A stretch of DNA of 64,000 nucleotides from Neoechinorhynchus agilis. Taxonomy: Eukaryota; Acanthocephala. The notes beneath the pieces are model-generated. The model did no database searches. It was not told the origin of the DNA and was given only the letters and a program-made list of their open reading frames with translations. Below are positions 1 through 9,899 of this stretch, one piece after another. Position numbers and translations under genes: made by a program. How positions within the stretch are numbered: the stretch's first letter is position 1; every line of letters starts with the position of its first letter. The DNA is taken from contig CM121341.1 of the NCBI GenBank assembly GCA_051530055.1, forward strand, positions 2,480,001 through 2,544,000, given 5' to 3'.

Positions 1-5
1 TATGA

Positions 6-1457
6 TCACTCGTACCGAAATATGAAGAGTTGGGTAAAACGAGGCACATTCTAAGATCCGATGATTCAACTTATCTGAAACAGGTTTTCGTTGAGAAGTG
101 TCTCGGCTTGCCTTCTGCGCCCATTATCGACAATATCAAAGTGGTCTCTCCGATCTTCTGTGATCCTCACGATTGGCTCCTTCAACTTAGGGAATTTGGT
201 TCTACAGTGAGCAACCGGGACCGATATTCCGTGCAATTAGACCACTCTAAATTTGATGAGCATCAGTCTGGACCTCTGATTAGGTGTATTATGGTGCAAC
301 TTCTCTCACACGCTAACAAGAGGTATCCGGCCATTCTGACACCTCTAAAAGATAGCTTATTGAGCACGTTTCTCACTCGTGCGAGTGTGGAACTTGCCGC
401 TGGCGGTCACGTCTGTTTTCATTTGGGAGGTCTTCCTTCTGGCTGGAAATGGACAGCTCTAATAGATACCGTGTTAAACTATTCCTTGAATAGGGCTGCG
501 ATTGATATTGTAGGCCTGCCTTTGCAACCCAGTATCATGGCTCATATGGGTGACGATTCTCTCTGGTTCGTTAAAACTGACAACTTAACAACTGCTATTC
601 AGGTTCGGTCTTTTCTAAACTGGAAGGGGTATACTCTTAACGCTTCCAAGAATTATATATCTAATGTGTCGAGCGACTTTTTAGGCTACACTTCCACCTC
701 TGCTCTCAGTATTCGAGGAGCGCCCTCTTGGATGATACCGACCATCGTAACTTCGCATTCGCGTATAGGTTACGAGATCCCGCCCGTGTTGCGCGCTTTT
801 TCAGCACTGTGGAATTGGGTTATGGTTATCAAGAGGCTTGAGGGGATTGTAGCTAAGAAAGTAATGATACCGCTGCTTTTAAAGGATGTCTCAGGAATTT
901 CCAAACGATCGACTATCGATGTCATTCATTACCTTAATACTCCGATTTCACTCGGGGTAGCCGGATTGACCGGACTATCAACTTACCTTGGATTTGAGAG
1001 CGCTAACAAAGCCATCACTCTATTGCGCGAGCCTGAATATTACGATCTGTCAAAGTTGATTACCAAAACCACTCCTTTATCTCTTTGCTTACCTCGAATA
1101 CATGCCAAACTATTCGAAACAGCGATGAATCAATATTGTGAAAGAACACTCTCCACGCGCAAGGCAGCCAATTTGTATTTTCAGCGCGTCGGCAGTGTTA
1201 AAATCAGGCGCAGCAAGTGCCCTAGTATATCGCAGTTGTTACCTGCACGCTGGAGTTTGTGTTGGTCGAGGGCAATAGAATCTACATTGAAAGAGTTAAC
1301 AACTAGATCTAGATCGGTGTTTCGCCTCTTGTCATTCCGAACTAAGACACTGTATGTGCTTTTTAACAAGAGGAGACATTCATGGGCCTTGATTAGATCT
1401 TGGCTCCTTGGGCGTTTGCCTACCGTACGTAAATTCGTGTTTATCCACCGAGCTTAA
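6..1457 (+). pseudogene. Fossil RNA-virus RNA-dependent RNA polymerase (Durnavirales/partitivirus-like)
   Basis: The frame reads as the palm of a viral RNA-dependent RNA polymerase. Seen: a motif-F-like PKYEELGKTRHI near base 18; motif A with the D-x4-D pattern in LDHSKFDEH (about base 240); motif B GLPSGWKWTALIDTVLN (about base 435); motif C MGDDSLWF (about base 546); then a lysine-bearing motif-D-like stretch. The LPSG...LIDxxxN and GDDS wording is closest to partitivirus-type enzymes of double-stranded RNA viruses, from my knowledge of those motifs. The left edge is cut by the window. No capsid gene is visible. It is best read as an endogenous, non-retroviral copy of an old RNA virus. The polymerase core itself is still open; the composite with the neighbouring reverse transcriptase looks decayed, with a handful of breaks. 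An expressed, co-opted gene is not excluded. Confidence 0.8.
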
Positions 1458-3080
1458 CGATATCTACCATTTTCTGGCTGACGCTAGTGACAATTTCCTT
1501 ACCACAGTCAGGATATCCGCAGGAATACCTCGGAAACCCAATCTATTATCCCTTTACGGCAAGGAGCTCTTCAAAGCTAAGGCAGCGGGCGACACCAGTT
1601 CCTCTAAGTTTTGGTCATCTCTCTACTGGCCGTGCAAAGCCAGATTCCAGATCGCTCAAGATCGCAAAATGATCAGCTCTTACCTACCCCACTCATCGGA
1701 ATGGTGGAGAGTAGTAAACCGGAAGCGCTCCTTCCCATGGAAAAGGGCAGCTGCCGCCTGGATCAGAGCTTTAGGCTTTGACACAGTCATCAGTGCACTT
1801 TGCTCCGAACACTCCAACGGTGCCAGTCCGATTCCCATCGCCACTAGCTTCATACTTCCTAAACCACGGAGACTTGATCTCACCAAAAAAGATTTTTTGC
1901 AATGGTGGACCTCTAACAATCTTACCTCATGCAACGGCTCTTCAGCTTGTTTCAAAGCAACCAACGTCTTGAGTAGGGATAACATTTCATTATTGGCCAG
2001 TGTCATGCTATTAGCCTCACCTGAAGAATGGTCCGAAATTAATATTGCGAAAAGGATTTTCCTACGCAAAGGTAAGGTTCGATCAATATCTTCTCCGGGA
2101 GATGTGAGACCAATTTCCATTCAAAACTCGCTGGTCTCCATCTATAAGAGAATCCTTGCCGGGTGGATCGTCGCCTTTTCCTGTGAGCATAATCTCATCG
2201 ATAAGCGCTGCCATGGCTTCGTTCCCGGCCAATCAGTTCATTCAGCTATGAATGAAATTTTACATAATTTTGGTCAGAACCGTCGATCTATGAATATCTT
2301 GATTTTATTTGATATCAGCAAGGCATTTGACAATATCGATATTGATTTTATCATGATTGTTATGCGGTATTTTAATTTTCCTTTTAACTTCATAGCTAGG
2401 GTTCACAATACTTTGAGGTCTAAGCGGTTCTTTTTCTCGGATAACCTCCGCTGGCTCGATCTGCTTGGCCTCTCAATACATAGTTCGAAACTGCACAGTT
2501 TGTCCGGTTGACCTGACTGCGATAATTAAGGAGCGTAACTATGTGCAAGCTCGAGCGAAACTTGCTGCAGTACTAAAAATTGTAAAAGAAAAACTACCTC
2601 ACATGGGTCTTGCCTTGAATAAAAAGAAGAATAAGTTATTAATAAAATTGAGATCTGCCTTGGTAAGCGACACATTAGAGAGTTCGTCAATGAGTTTTTA
2701 ACCCTTGACTTTTTCCCAGTATACCACAGACTCTACATTCTAGGCTATACCCTCACTAGCAATTTATCAGTCTTGGCCGACATGAATACGATGAAACGCC
2801 TACTGAAAATTGCCAATGCCAAGGAAAAGCGTGCTGCCCGACTAGGCCTCAATGCAGATCTATTTGGAACTCTTGGGCTATATCTGGTCTAGTCTTCTAT
2901 TCTAGAGGACGGGCGCCCGAACAACGCCAGAGCTTTCGCTGCACATTCCTGAGACTCAGTTCTGTTCTCCCCTTCGCATGGGCCAACTGCGTTGACTGGA
3001 CCACCAAAGTGGACAAATGAACAGCGATCGCCAATGAATGATACGTTCGATTTATTCAAACTATCTCACATGGTCCTTCT
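1393..3080 (+). mobile_element. Decayed non-LTR-type reverse transcriptase segment abutting the viral polymerase
   Basis: Directly after the RNA polymerase frame the plus strand encodes a reverse transcriptase. Seen: a long N-terminal linker without a recognisable endonuclease, then RPISI (RT block 2), KRILAGW, GFVPGQSVHSAMNEIL and the catalytic block LFDISKAFDNID around base 2310. A later GLALNKKKNKLLI-type segment near base 2610 resembles the RT region after the active site. Residual similarity to a thumb-like region (YILGYTLTSNLSV) fades by about 3080. The order of blocks is that of LINE (non-LTR) reverse transcriptases, though the family is unlike the two other LINE families in this window. 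It is broken and not expected to be active. Whether it was once one element with the upstream RNA polymerase, or a chance or template-switch junction, cannot be decided here. Confidence 0.7.
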
Positions 3081-3098
3081 GCGAATAAATTTTTTTTG

Positions 3099-3560
3099 AT
3101 GAGGTGTCGCAGTTTACATGTAAAAACTTTTGTGCTCCCAATCCGTAATTACGAGACGCCGCGTAGCTTGTTTTTTTTATTAATTGCATTTAATTTTTTT
3201 AATGTGATTAGACGTAATAGATCCCAATTAGTCATTTATCAAAATACCGGGACACACAATGATCGGAATGAAGCTAAAAGATTTCTGAATAACCTGAGAG
3301 GAAATATTAGGACAAATGAATGTCACGCTTACCAAGATAATCCCAGGAGTGCTTTAAATTCACAGAAAGCGTCGAGTACACAAAGTTACGACAAGAATTA
3401 TAGTAGCCGGGCACATCATCGTCGGAAAATCGAGCGTTTCTTAACAAATACAGAGAGCTCAATAACCGAACGTTGGTTGATGAATGCTGCCCACGGTTTG
3501 GAGTACTATAAAAAAAGATATGGAAGAATCATGAATTTGGAGAAGAACGTCATACAATGA
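3099..3560 (+). CDS. Hypothetical basic protein or exon, weak support
   Basis: An open frame of about 153 codons. It has one hydrophobic stretch near residues 22-36 (SLFFLLIAFNFFNVI) followed by a polar, asparagine- and arginine-rich tail. I recognise no family. The region lies just past the decayed reverse transcriptase and an AT-rich stretch, so it could be a chance frame or part of a spliced gene. It may be type II membrane-anchored if real. Confidence 0.25.
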   Translation: MRCRSLHVKTFVLPIRNYETPRSLFFLLIAFNFFNVIRRNRSQLVIYQNTGTHNDRNEAKRFLNNLRGNIRTNECHAYQDNPRSALNSQKASSTQSYDKNYSSRAHHRRKIERFLTNTESSITERWLMNAAHGLEYYKKRYGRIMNLEKNVIQ

Positions 3561-3826
3561 CGTATTTAGATGTTTAAATATATTTTTTTCATGGGACTTT
3601 AGAAATCTCCTTTTGCTGTCCACATTGAAAAAAGAAATAAAATGGTAATTTATTAAAATTCTTTATTCAAAATTGCTGCAAGGTTTGCCCGGGTGCGAAC
3701 TAATAATAACACGTTTATTTGTTAGTTAACAAAGAAAAGGACCATGTATCTTTGGGTCCTCATAAAAACTCGGATTTAGATTTGTTCAATGAATGCGGTT
3801 GTTGATTTTGGAGTGGATTACGGTTA

Positions 3827-3987
3827 GTTAAAGATAAAATCCATGAGTATGTGGAAGTGGGGAAAAATTATATATCAAAGAATAACTTTAATTGAAATAT
3901 TTCGTCCAATCACAATGGACTTCTTCAGTCAATTATTGTATTCTGAGGTTTCCTCACTTTCACATACTCATGGATTTTATCTTTAAC
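3827..3987. mobile_element. 161-bp inverted-repeat element (MITE-like)
   Basis: A perfect 27-bp inverted repeat bounds this segment: 3827-3853 (starting GTTAAAGATAAAATCC) pairs with 3961-3987. The inside is non-coding and AT-rich. Terminal inverted repeats with a short non-coding core suggest a miniature inverted-repeat transposon or a long hairpin. I did not identify a clear target-site duplication. Confidence 0.5.
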
Positions 3988-4097
3988 CGGAATTATGTTC
4001 ACCATCATTTAATTTCTTAAAGCGATTTTTAATTCTAAAAATCAACTATTCTAAGTTTCATGCGTATGAAACAATTTTAATAAAATTCGAAAAAAAA

Positions 4098-4322
4098 TCA
4101 ATAATAACGTCCACAACGACAACAACACATTTCTTCTTGTTTACCAAAATCGCCTTCTTTACATTCATTGTTTCCTTCAGACGAATGCGTCAACCGTTCA
4201 GCAACTTCTTTCAAATTCGATTTCTTGTAGAACTTCCCGTAATCATCCATAGTTGTTGAATAATCATGAAAAATCCCTCCAGGCCTCATTTCTAAGGCCA
4301 CAATGAAATACGGCACCAGCAC
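4098..4322 (-). CDS. Possible small cysteine-ended protein or exon, unassigned
   Basis: A 74-codon frame ending in EEMCCCRCGRYY. It has no in-frame ATG at its first codon (the opening codon is GTG), so it would have to be a later exon or start at an internal Met. No family recognised. The lysine/glutamate-rich middle and clustered cysteines are the only notable traits. It may be spurious. Confidence 0.2.
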   Translation of the reverse strand: MLVPYFIVALEMRPGGIFHDYSTTMDDYGKFYKKSNLKEVAERLTHSSEGNNECKEGDFGKQEEMCCCRCGRYY

Positions 4323-4574
4323 GTCATCGGTTGCCTAGCAACATGAAACCTATGAACTGGTCAAACACCGAAAAGGATCAAAAACTTGAAATTTCCACAT
4401 TTTAAACAAAATAAGAATACATCGAAGACTTTATCTTCGTTCTTTCGTAAATTTACGTAACGATGACACAACACCCGGAAATGGATTTTTTTAAATAAGA
4501 AGCAATATTAAACGTTCAATTCCCCGATAAAAGTGCAGCGTTTATTTAGTTTAATTGGCATATTTTACAAAATG

Positions 4575-4886
4575 AGATATTTCAAAATTGACAGCTTCCT
4601 CAATCATCTAAAAAGGTTTTAGTTATTTTCTATCTCACGGGATTATGATCACTACATCTCCAAATCTTTAATCACGAAGGATTTTACTGTTTATTATTAG
4701 TTTCTTTGAAGATGTTGGAATCTTAATTCCTCTTGGATAAGAAATCGTTTATTTAGATATTTCAAAATTGACAGCTTCCTCAGTCATCTAAAAAGGTTTT
4801 AGTTATTTTCTATCTCACGGGATTATGATCACTACATCTCCAAATCTTTAATCACGAAGGATTTTACTGTTTATTATTAGTTTCTT
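4575..4886. repeat. Direct repeat, two 132-bp copies spaced 180 bp apart
   Basis: Bases 4575-4706 recur at 4755-4886 with essentially one difference (AATCATC versus AGTCATC). The repeat is non-coding and ends about 50 bp before the start codon of the 4936 gene, so it may have duplicated part of that gene's upstream region. Confidence 0.85.
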
Positions 4887-4935
4887 AAATGATTAAACAG
4901 GGAGTGTGTCAAAATCCATCCTTTGATTTCATTAG

Positions 4936-6450
4936 ATGCCGTCTTCTTCTCATGAATCAAATCTGTCATCTTCTGTTAATTTGAACACTACACCTTCTCC
5001 AAACCGCGAATCTAGCCTCGTAACAGTAATCTCCCCGTCTCTCTTGTGCGATTCATCAGCTTCAAGGTTGGAGAATGCTTCAGTTGACTCAGTGAAAGAC
5101 TTTGTTACTGTCTTAGAAAATCATTTGGAGAATTTCTTGAAGGAAACAATGATCAGTCGACTTAAAGAAGCGTTTTTACGGTCGAAAATTGTGAAACCGT
5201 TGATGGACCCGTCGTATACAGCATCGGAAAAGACCGTATTTTGTTTGAAGGAATCTCTCCATGAGCACTTGGAACGGTTGATTGGTGAAATCGACACAAG
5301 AATTCCCCTGGATGAATATTTTGAAAAGTTACTGAAATCCATGAACCCGTTAGAGGTTTGCGAGCATGCTGAAAAGGCCTTACTTGAAATTTGTCCGAAT
5401 TTGTTTGACACTGTAGTAACTGGAGGCGGTTTGGTTGATACTAAGTTCGACAATATTGTCTTGGATTGTATAAAACGCGTTATGAGTATTTTAGAATCGT
5501 TATCTGACGATAGACTGACTACTGGGCTCAAAGACGTTTCTAAATTTTTTGGAAATTTGACATGTTCGGACGGCGAGATGAGTCTGATCGATGGAAATCA
5601 ATTTAATCTTAGTAAAGTTGAGATGCCGTCGTGGGTACGAAAGTTTGCAGCCGCTAGCACCGTTCGAAAAAAGCTTCAACAAGAACACGTACCGAGTTTT
5701 CTTGACGACGTTCCACTAATCGGTGACATGACCGTTAATCCGATTGATCAATCTTTTGCAATGATGTTAAATGGATTTATAGGTGAAAAATCGGCAGCAT
5801 GTGAATCGAAGAAACTTATCGATATGTCTGTTAACGAATTGGATGAGAGAATCACTGGTCACAAAACGAACGGAGGTGAACAAGGAGAAGATTGTCTAAA
5901 GGAAATCACACAAACTTTGTCGTTGAGGATTAATGAAAATACTCAAAAGATCGATAGATTAGCGCATAACATCGATATTGCAGAGAAACTTGAGATTGTG
6001 ATAAAGGCACTTCAGTCAAATCAAAAGACGTGCATTCATCATGATGAATGTATTCAGGTTGATGTTACCCAAGCGACTATGACGGACGCTTGTATCGGTC
6101 CAGATTATATTGTTAGTTCGGATTTGGGTACAAACACAAGTCCAGTTCTCACTCGAAATGTAAAACTTGGACAAACTCCAATTAAAAATAAAGACGTTTC
6201 AATAAACACAAGGAAAAGCTTATCAGTTAATACGAATAAAGAATCATCTCCTTTACGATCTACCAGAACTGAATGTGGAATTCAAATATGCTCGCAGGGC
6301 TCGGATGTAAAAAGTTTGCAGGATGCAGTCGAGAAGTTAAAACAGGACAAAAGGACAATGCTTTCTACAATGCAGCAACTTCATCAGCTAAATAAACGAT
6401 TAAAAAATGAAAATGATCGATACAAACTTCCATCGAAAGCGAATCAGTGA
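4936..6450 (+). CDS. Coiled-coil protein of 504 aa, unassigned
   Basis: A single open exon starting at ATG right after a T-rich TTGATTTCATTAG run, which looks like a splice (or trans-splice) acceptor. The N-terminal 30 residues are Ser/Asn-rich. Residues about 50-150 are rich in leucine, glutamate and lysine and probably helical. The last 50 residues (SLQDAVEKLKQDKRTMLSTMQQLHQLN...) are a clear heptad-like coiled coil. There is no signal peptide or membrane segment. The overall look is of a cytoskeletal or centrosomal scaffold, but I recognise no named family. The next gene is on the opposite strand and ends 243 bp downstream. Confidence 0.7.
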   Translation: MPSSSHESNLSSSVNLNTTPSPNRESSLVTVISPSLLCDSSASRLENASVDSVKDFVTVLENHLENFLKETMISRLKEAFLRSKIVKPLMDPSYTASEKTVFCLKESLHEHLERLIGEIDTRIPLDEYFEKLLKSMNPLEVCEHAEKALLEICPNLFDTVVTGGGLVDTKFDNIVLDCIKRVMSILESLSDDRLTTGLKDVSKFFGNLTCSDGEMSLIDGNQFNLSKVEMPSWVRKFAAASTVRKKLQQEHVPSFLDDVPLIGDMTVNPIDQSFAMMLNGFIGEKSAACESKKLIDMSVNELDERITGHKTNGGEQGEDCLKEITQTLSLRINENTQKIDRLAHNIDIAEKLEIVIKALQSNQKTCIHHDECIQVDVTQATMTDACIGPDYIVSSDLGTNTSPVLTRNVKLGQTPIKNKDVSINTRKSLSVNTNKESSPLRSTRTECGIQICSQGSDVKSLQDAVEKLKQDKRTMLSTMQQLHQLNKRLKNENDRYKLPSKANQ

Positions 6451-6692
6451 CTACGATGAAAATTGCAGTAAATTTGTGCTCACGCTTAGTTCCCTCGCGA
6501 TATCGGATATTAAAGCTCAATAATGTAAACCTTTTTGTTGTTTCGTTCAATACTCGCGTCTCTGACTCCTATTAAATTCCTAATATATAGTTAATTTGGC
6601 TTTATTTTGAAAAAAATCTAATATGCTCAAGATCAGCCATTCAAAATAGTTTCTTGCTAATACATTTTAACTCTTTATTCATTGAAATAACA

Positions 6693-7469
6693 TTAAATGC
6701 TTTCTTTATATCCAAAATCGGATTCGCTCTCAACAGTGCTGTCGTAATCGGAGATACCGTCAGTACTACTTCTCTTTGAAACGTTCTGAATAGAATTTAG
6801 GACAATTCCGTCCACTCGATTAATCCAAGAATCAAACTCTTCCGATTCGGATAACTGTTCGTAAATTACATTCGCCGAGACGTTTTGAGGAAATCCCTTT
6901 TTCAATGAACTACCTTGTCTAGTTTCGCTTCGTTTAATCGCAGATCGATTTTGTGAAGAATCACGACCGTAGCGTGGACCAGGCGATTGGCGAATATCGT
7001 TCTCGCCGTTGAACTGTTGGTTCTCACGATTTACTGACTTCTTTCGATCAGGCTTCGAACCATCGCTTTTCCTATTAGATTCTCTCACATCTTTATCAAG
7101 AATCCGTCTTGGACCGTCGCTTTTCCTATTAGATTCTCTCACTTCTTTATCAGGAATCCGTCTTGGACCATCGCTTTTCCTATTAGATTCTCTTACCTCT
7201 TTATCAGGAATCCGTCTTGGACCATCGCGTTTCCTATTAGATTCTCTTACCTCTTTATCAGGAATCCGTCTTGGACCATGGCTTTTTCGTTCGGATTCTC
7301 GTACATTACTGTTCTGTTCTTTTGAGTTTGAGAAAAGAAACTCCTTAATGGCATTCTGTTCAGCATCGCGAAATGCAATCGGCAGAAGATGAATGTCTCC
7401 AATATACATTGGAACAAGGCGATCAAAGAAACGTACACCACAGCGCTTCAAGAGACAATTCTCGTTCAT
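6693..7469 (-). CDS. Protein with tandem 20-residue basic repeats, unassigned
   Basis: 258 codons from ATG. The N-terminal 55 residues (MNENCLLKRCGVRFFDRLVP...) are non-repetitive and include a hydrophobic patch. Residues about 57-145 hold roughly five tandem copies of a 20-residue unit of the form GPRRIPDKEVRESNRKSD, encoded by about 60-bp DNA repeats at 7060-7310. The C-terminus is acidic and Ser-rich (SRVDG...SDYDSTVESESDFGYKE). The alternating basic repeats and acidic tail suggest a disordered nucleic-acid- or protein-binding region. No family is recognised. The near-identical repeat DNA indicates recent unequal exchange. Confidence 0.6.
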   Translation of the reverse strand: MNENCLLKRCGVRFFDRLVPMYIGDIHLLPIAFRDAEQNAIKEFLFSNSKEQNSNVRESERKSHGPRRIPDKEVRESNRKRDGPRRIPDKEVRESNRKSDGPRRIPDKEVRESNRKSDGPRRILDKDVRESNRKSDGSKPDRKKSVNRENQQFNGENDIRQSPGPRYGRDSSQNRSAIKRSETRQGSSLKKGFPQNVSANVIYEQLSESEEFDSWINRVDGIVLNSIQNVSKRSSTDGISDYDSTVESESDFGYKESI

Positions 7470-7801
7470 TTAAACTTCAATCGATTCCCATGACTTTCAT
7501 CATTTTATTCTTGTGGTTGCCCAAGCAACAGATTGTTAAAAAATTCACCAAATTTACAATGTTTTTCCCCAGGACAAAAACAGAGATTTGGCGATTAAAG
7601 GATACCCTAAAATGTAATTAACTTCACGGGGGAAATTCACAAAAGTTTTTGGTGCATTTTGAAGAGTTGAAATATATTACACTTTTTATTTTGTTCGGTA
7701 TAAATTATGAGCGCCCGCCCGATTGCCACTTTGCGCAACGAAATCTAAAAGCTTTTCGAGTAAAGATTTGTGCTTATTTTAGGGAACTTTAAAAACGCGT
7801 T

Positions 7802-8791
7802 TTAACAAGCGTCCATACTAATAATGTCGATAAACTCATTGTTGGCTACGATGTGATTGTTCAAATCGCAGAATCCATCGTACGTGCGATTGTCAGATCC
7901 ACAAATCGATTCTTGTCTTTCACGACACATTTTCGATTGTTTAATTCTTGATGGATCGTAACAGACTGGAATGCTGTTAGATCGACTTCTGTACTCAAAA
8001 CAAGAATCTGATTGACAAAGAGCTTCTTTACACGTAACTCCTTTACGACATGGACCAAAGTAGGCCAATTGACGCGGCTGACCGTTCCTACGGCCAGTGT
8101 TTAGCAAGTAACATTGATTGATGTGAGTTTCATTTTCCGTGTCACAAACTGGACTAAAGTCTTCGCAATCTTTTGAACTCTGTTTTTTCACACAAGACGG
8201 TCTTTTGTCTATCAGAGACCGGAGACATATTTGACTCAATGATTGACAATAAGTCTCAGAACAGTCCGATGAACAAAGTCCGAAATGTGCAACTTGAACG
8301 TTCTTATACATTTCCCGATTCGAGAATTTCATCTTCATAAAAGAGCAAAAACTTGCATGATTATTTCCCAATGTGTCACAAAGTCGTTTTGGTTCATAAA
8401 AGAAACTCTCGTGCTCTCCCGTCAAACATTTTTGATAATTAAACTCTGTACATTCATATCGCATATTTAATTCACGAACCTTTTGGGTCAAATAGTCGTC
8501 CAAGCAGCCGGCACACGTGACTTGAAGACATCTTCCATTACTATAAATATTGCTTATTTCAAGGATTAACTTAGAAATATTCTGTTTAATCGTCAGTTCA
8601 TGACTAAGCGTAAAATACGGTCCGCCAAAACTCGCAATATCTTTATAGGCCATACACTCAAATCGAGTCATTAATTTACGATTTACGGGAATGCTGCATT
8701 GTGATTCGCTGGATCTTCGTAGAAAACAGTGTCCACAGAGTTCTAAATTAAAGGGAGCTTCACTTCTAGTTAAGTAAAAAGATTTTCGCAT
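7802..8791 (-). CDS. Secreted cysteine-rich protein with Kazal/follistatin-type domains
   Basis: 329 codons from the first ATG, with about 30 cysteines. The C-terminal end has the Kazal pattern: CRERQESICGSDNRTYDGFCDLNNH...DAC. A second Kazal-like unit ending SPVCDTENETHINQCYLLN lies before it. The middle has spaced CxxxxC pairs as in follistatin-like modules. Just upstream of this ATG, in the same frame, lies the hydrophobic string KLSVLVIFLSLIF, which would make a good signal peptide or membrane anchor, so the true start or a first exon is probably upstream. Kazal domains typically inhibit serine proteases or bind growth factors outside the cell; the target is unknown. The LRR protein frame begins 38 bp further upstream on the same strand, and the two may belong to one gene. 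Confidence 0.65.
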   Translation of the reverse strand: MRKSFYLTRSEAPFNLELCGHCFLRRSSESQCSIPVNRKLMTRFECMAYKDIASFGGPYFTLSHELTIKQNISKLILEISNIYSNGRCLQVTCAGCLDDYLTQKVRELNMRYECTEFNYQKCLTGEHESFFYEPKRLCDTLGNNHASFCSFMKMKFSNREMYKNVQVAHFGLCSSDCSETYCQSLSQICLRSLIDKRPSCVKKQSSKDCEDFSPVCDTENETHINQCYLLNTGRRNGQPRQLAYFGPCRKGVTCKEALCQSDSCFEYRSRSNSIPVCYDPSRIKQSKMCRERQESICGSDNRTYDGFCDLNNHIVANNEFIDIISMDAC

Positions 8792-8829
8792 AAATATGAG
8801 AGAGAGGAATATTACGAGGACGCTGAGTT

Positions 8830-9546
8830 TTAATTGACTTTTGAATAAACTGTAAAAATGAAGCTCCTTTTACGGAATTCTATTGGAAGATTCGTCATTC
8901 GATTTCGACATCTTCCACTAACCTTTTGGTCGACTGCATCGATTCCGGATAATTTTGATCGAATTACAATCCATTGATGGTCGCAACTATTGCATCCATG
9001 CTCGTGATTCAGTTCGAAACGATCAAGGGAATGTAGATAATCGAAAAGATCCATTGTAAGATCTTTGAGGTTCGTATGAAAGAGTTTGAGCCATCGGATT
9101 TTTGTTTGATGTCGAAAAATGCTTAAACTTAAAACGCCGGTATTTAAAATTGCAAGATATTCTAGGTTTTTGAATGGACTTCGCAACAAGTCCGTGACGT
9201 TCACACGACAGCTATCGATGGCTAAAGTGTGAATGGTGGATTGCGATCCCCGAAATCTGGAATCAATAATAATTTGACATCTTGAAAAGATATAAACGGT
9301 TGTTAGAAATAACCACTTTTCGTTCTTTAGAACAAAATTTGTGTTTTGAAGACGAATGGCATTGACGTTCGGTTCGTAATTTTTCGCTACTTTTGTTGGT
9401 GAAAATCGATTTGAGAATTCACAATGAAGGATTGGCTTTATTATGAATGTATTGTCATCAATGGACAAAGGACTCTTTAGTATTTGACATTCGGATTGAA
9501 CATCGATTGGAAATACCAAAATAAGAATTGCGGTTACGCAAATCAT
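8830..9546 (-). CDS. Secreted leucine-rich-repeat protein
   Basis: 238 codons from ATG. Residues 1-18 (MICVTAILILVFPIDVQS) form a signal peptide followed by an N-terminal Cys (ECQIL). Residues about 85-180 contain degenerate leucine-rich repeats (LEYLAILNTGVLSLSIFRH, IRWLKLFHTNLKDLTMDLF). An LRR-C-terminal-cap-like motif follows (HGCNSCDHQWIVI...GRC). The frame stops shortly after the cap, 38 bp before the Kazal frame on the same strand and preceding a hydrophobic stretch. A combined LRR-membrane-Kazal gene split by an intron I could not place, or two neighbouring secreted proteins, are both possible. Confidence 0.6.
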   Translation of the reverse strand: MICVTAILILVFPIDVQSECQILKSPLSIDDNTFIIKPILHCEFSNRFSPTKVAKNYEPNVNAIRLQNTNFVLKNEKWLFLTTVYIFSRCQIIIDSRFRGSQSTIHTLAIDSCRVNVTDLLRSPFKNLEYLAILNTGVLSLSIFRHQTKIRWLKLFHTNLKDLTMDLFDYLHSLDRFELNHEHGCNSCDHQWIVIRSKLSGIDAVDQKVSGRCRNRMTNLPIEFRKRSFIFTVYSKVN

Positions 9547-9899
9547 TGAGATAATTTGTGTTTTTTATCCATGGAAGCCTCCAAGCGCAATATTTTCTGA
9601 ATCATCAATCATTCGCAAAAGTGACATTTTTGGCAATTCATGCATAAATCTTTTTCATTATTGTTTTTTCCCTTTAAAGTAAATCAGAACCGAGTTTTTA
9701 ATCTCGTCGTTTTATTCGAAAAGTAAAATTTAGCAGCAGTATTTTCAACTTAAAAACTTGCAATGTTCTCCCAAGTTTATAATTTGGTAGATACAGAAAT
9801 TAACTGTTTAAATCGCGAAATGTTCTGCTCATTCGATACTAAAAAGCCCTTTGTCCGCCGATGACAACACATTCATAATAAAGTTAATCCTTTTTTTCT

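Noticed and set aside
3180-3300. CRISPR-like or other prokaryotic features were considered anywhere in the window.
   Set aside because: The window has spliced eukaryotic genes throughout; tandem repeats have no spacer structure.
7009-7392. Plus-strand 127-codon repetitive frame.
   Set aside because: Antisense shadow of the 60-bp repeats in the minus-strand gene, with low-complexity content.
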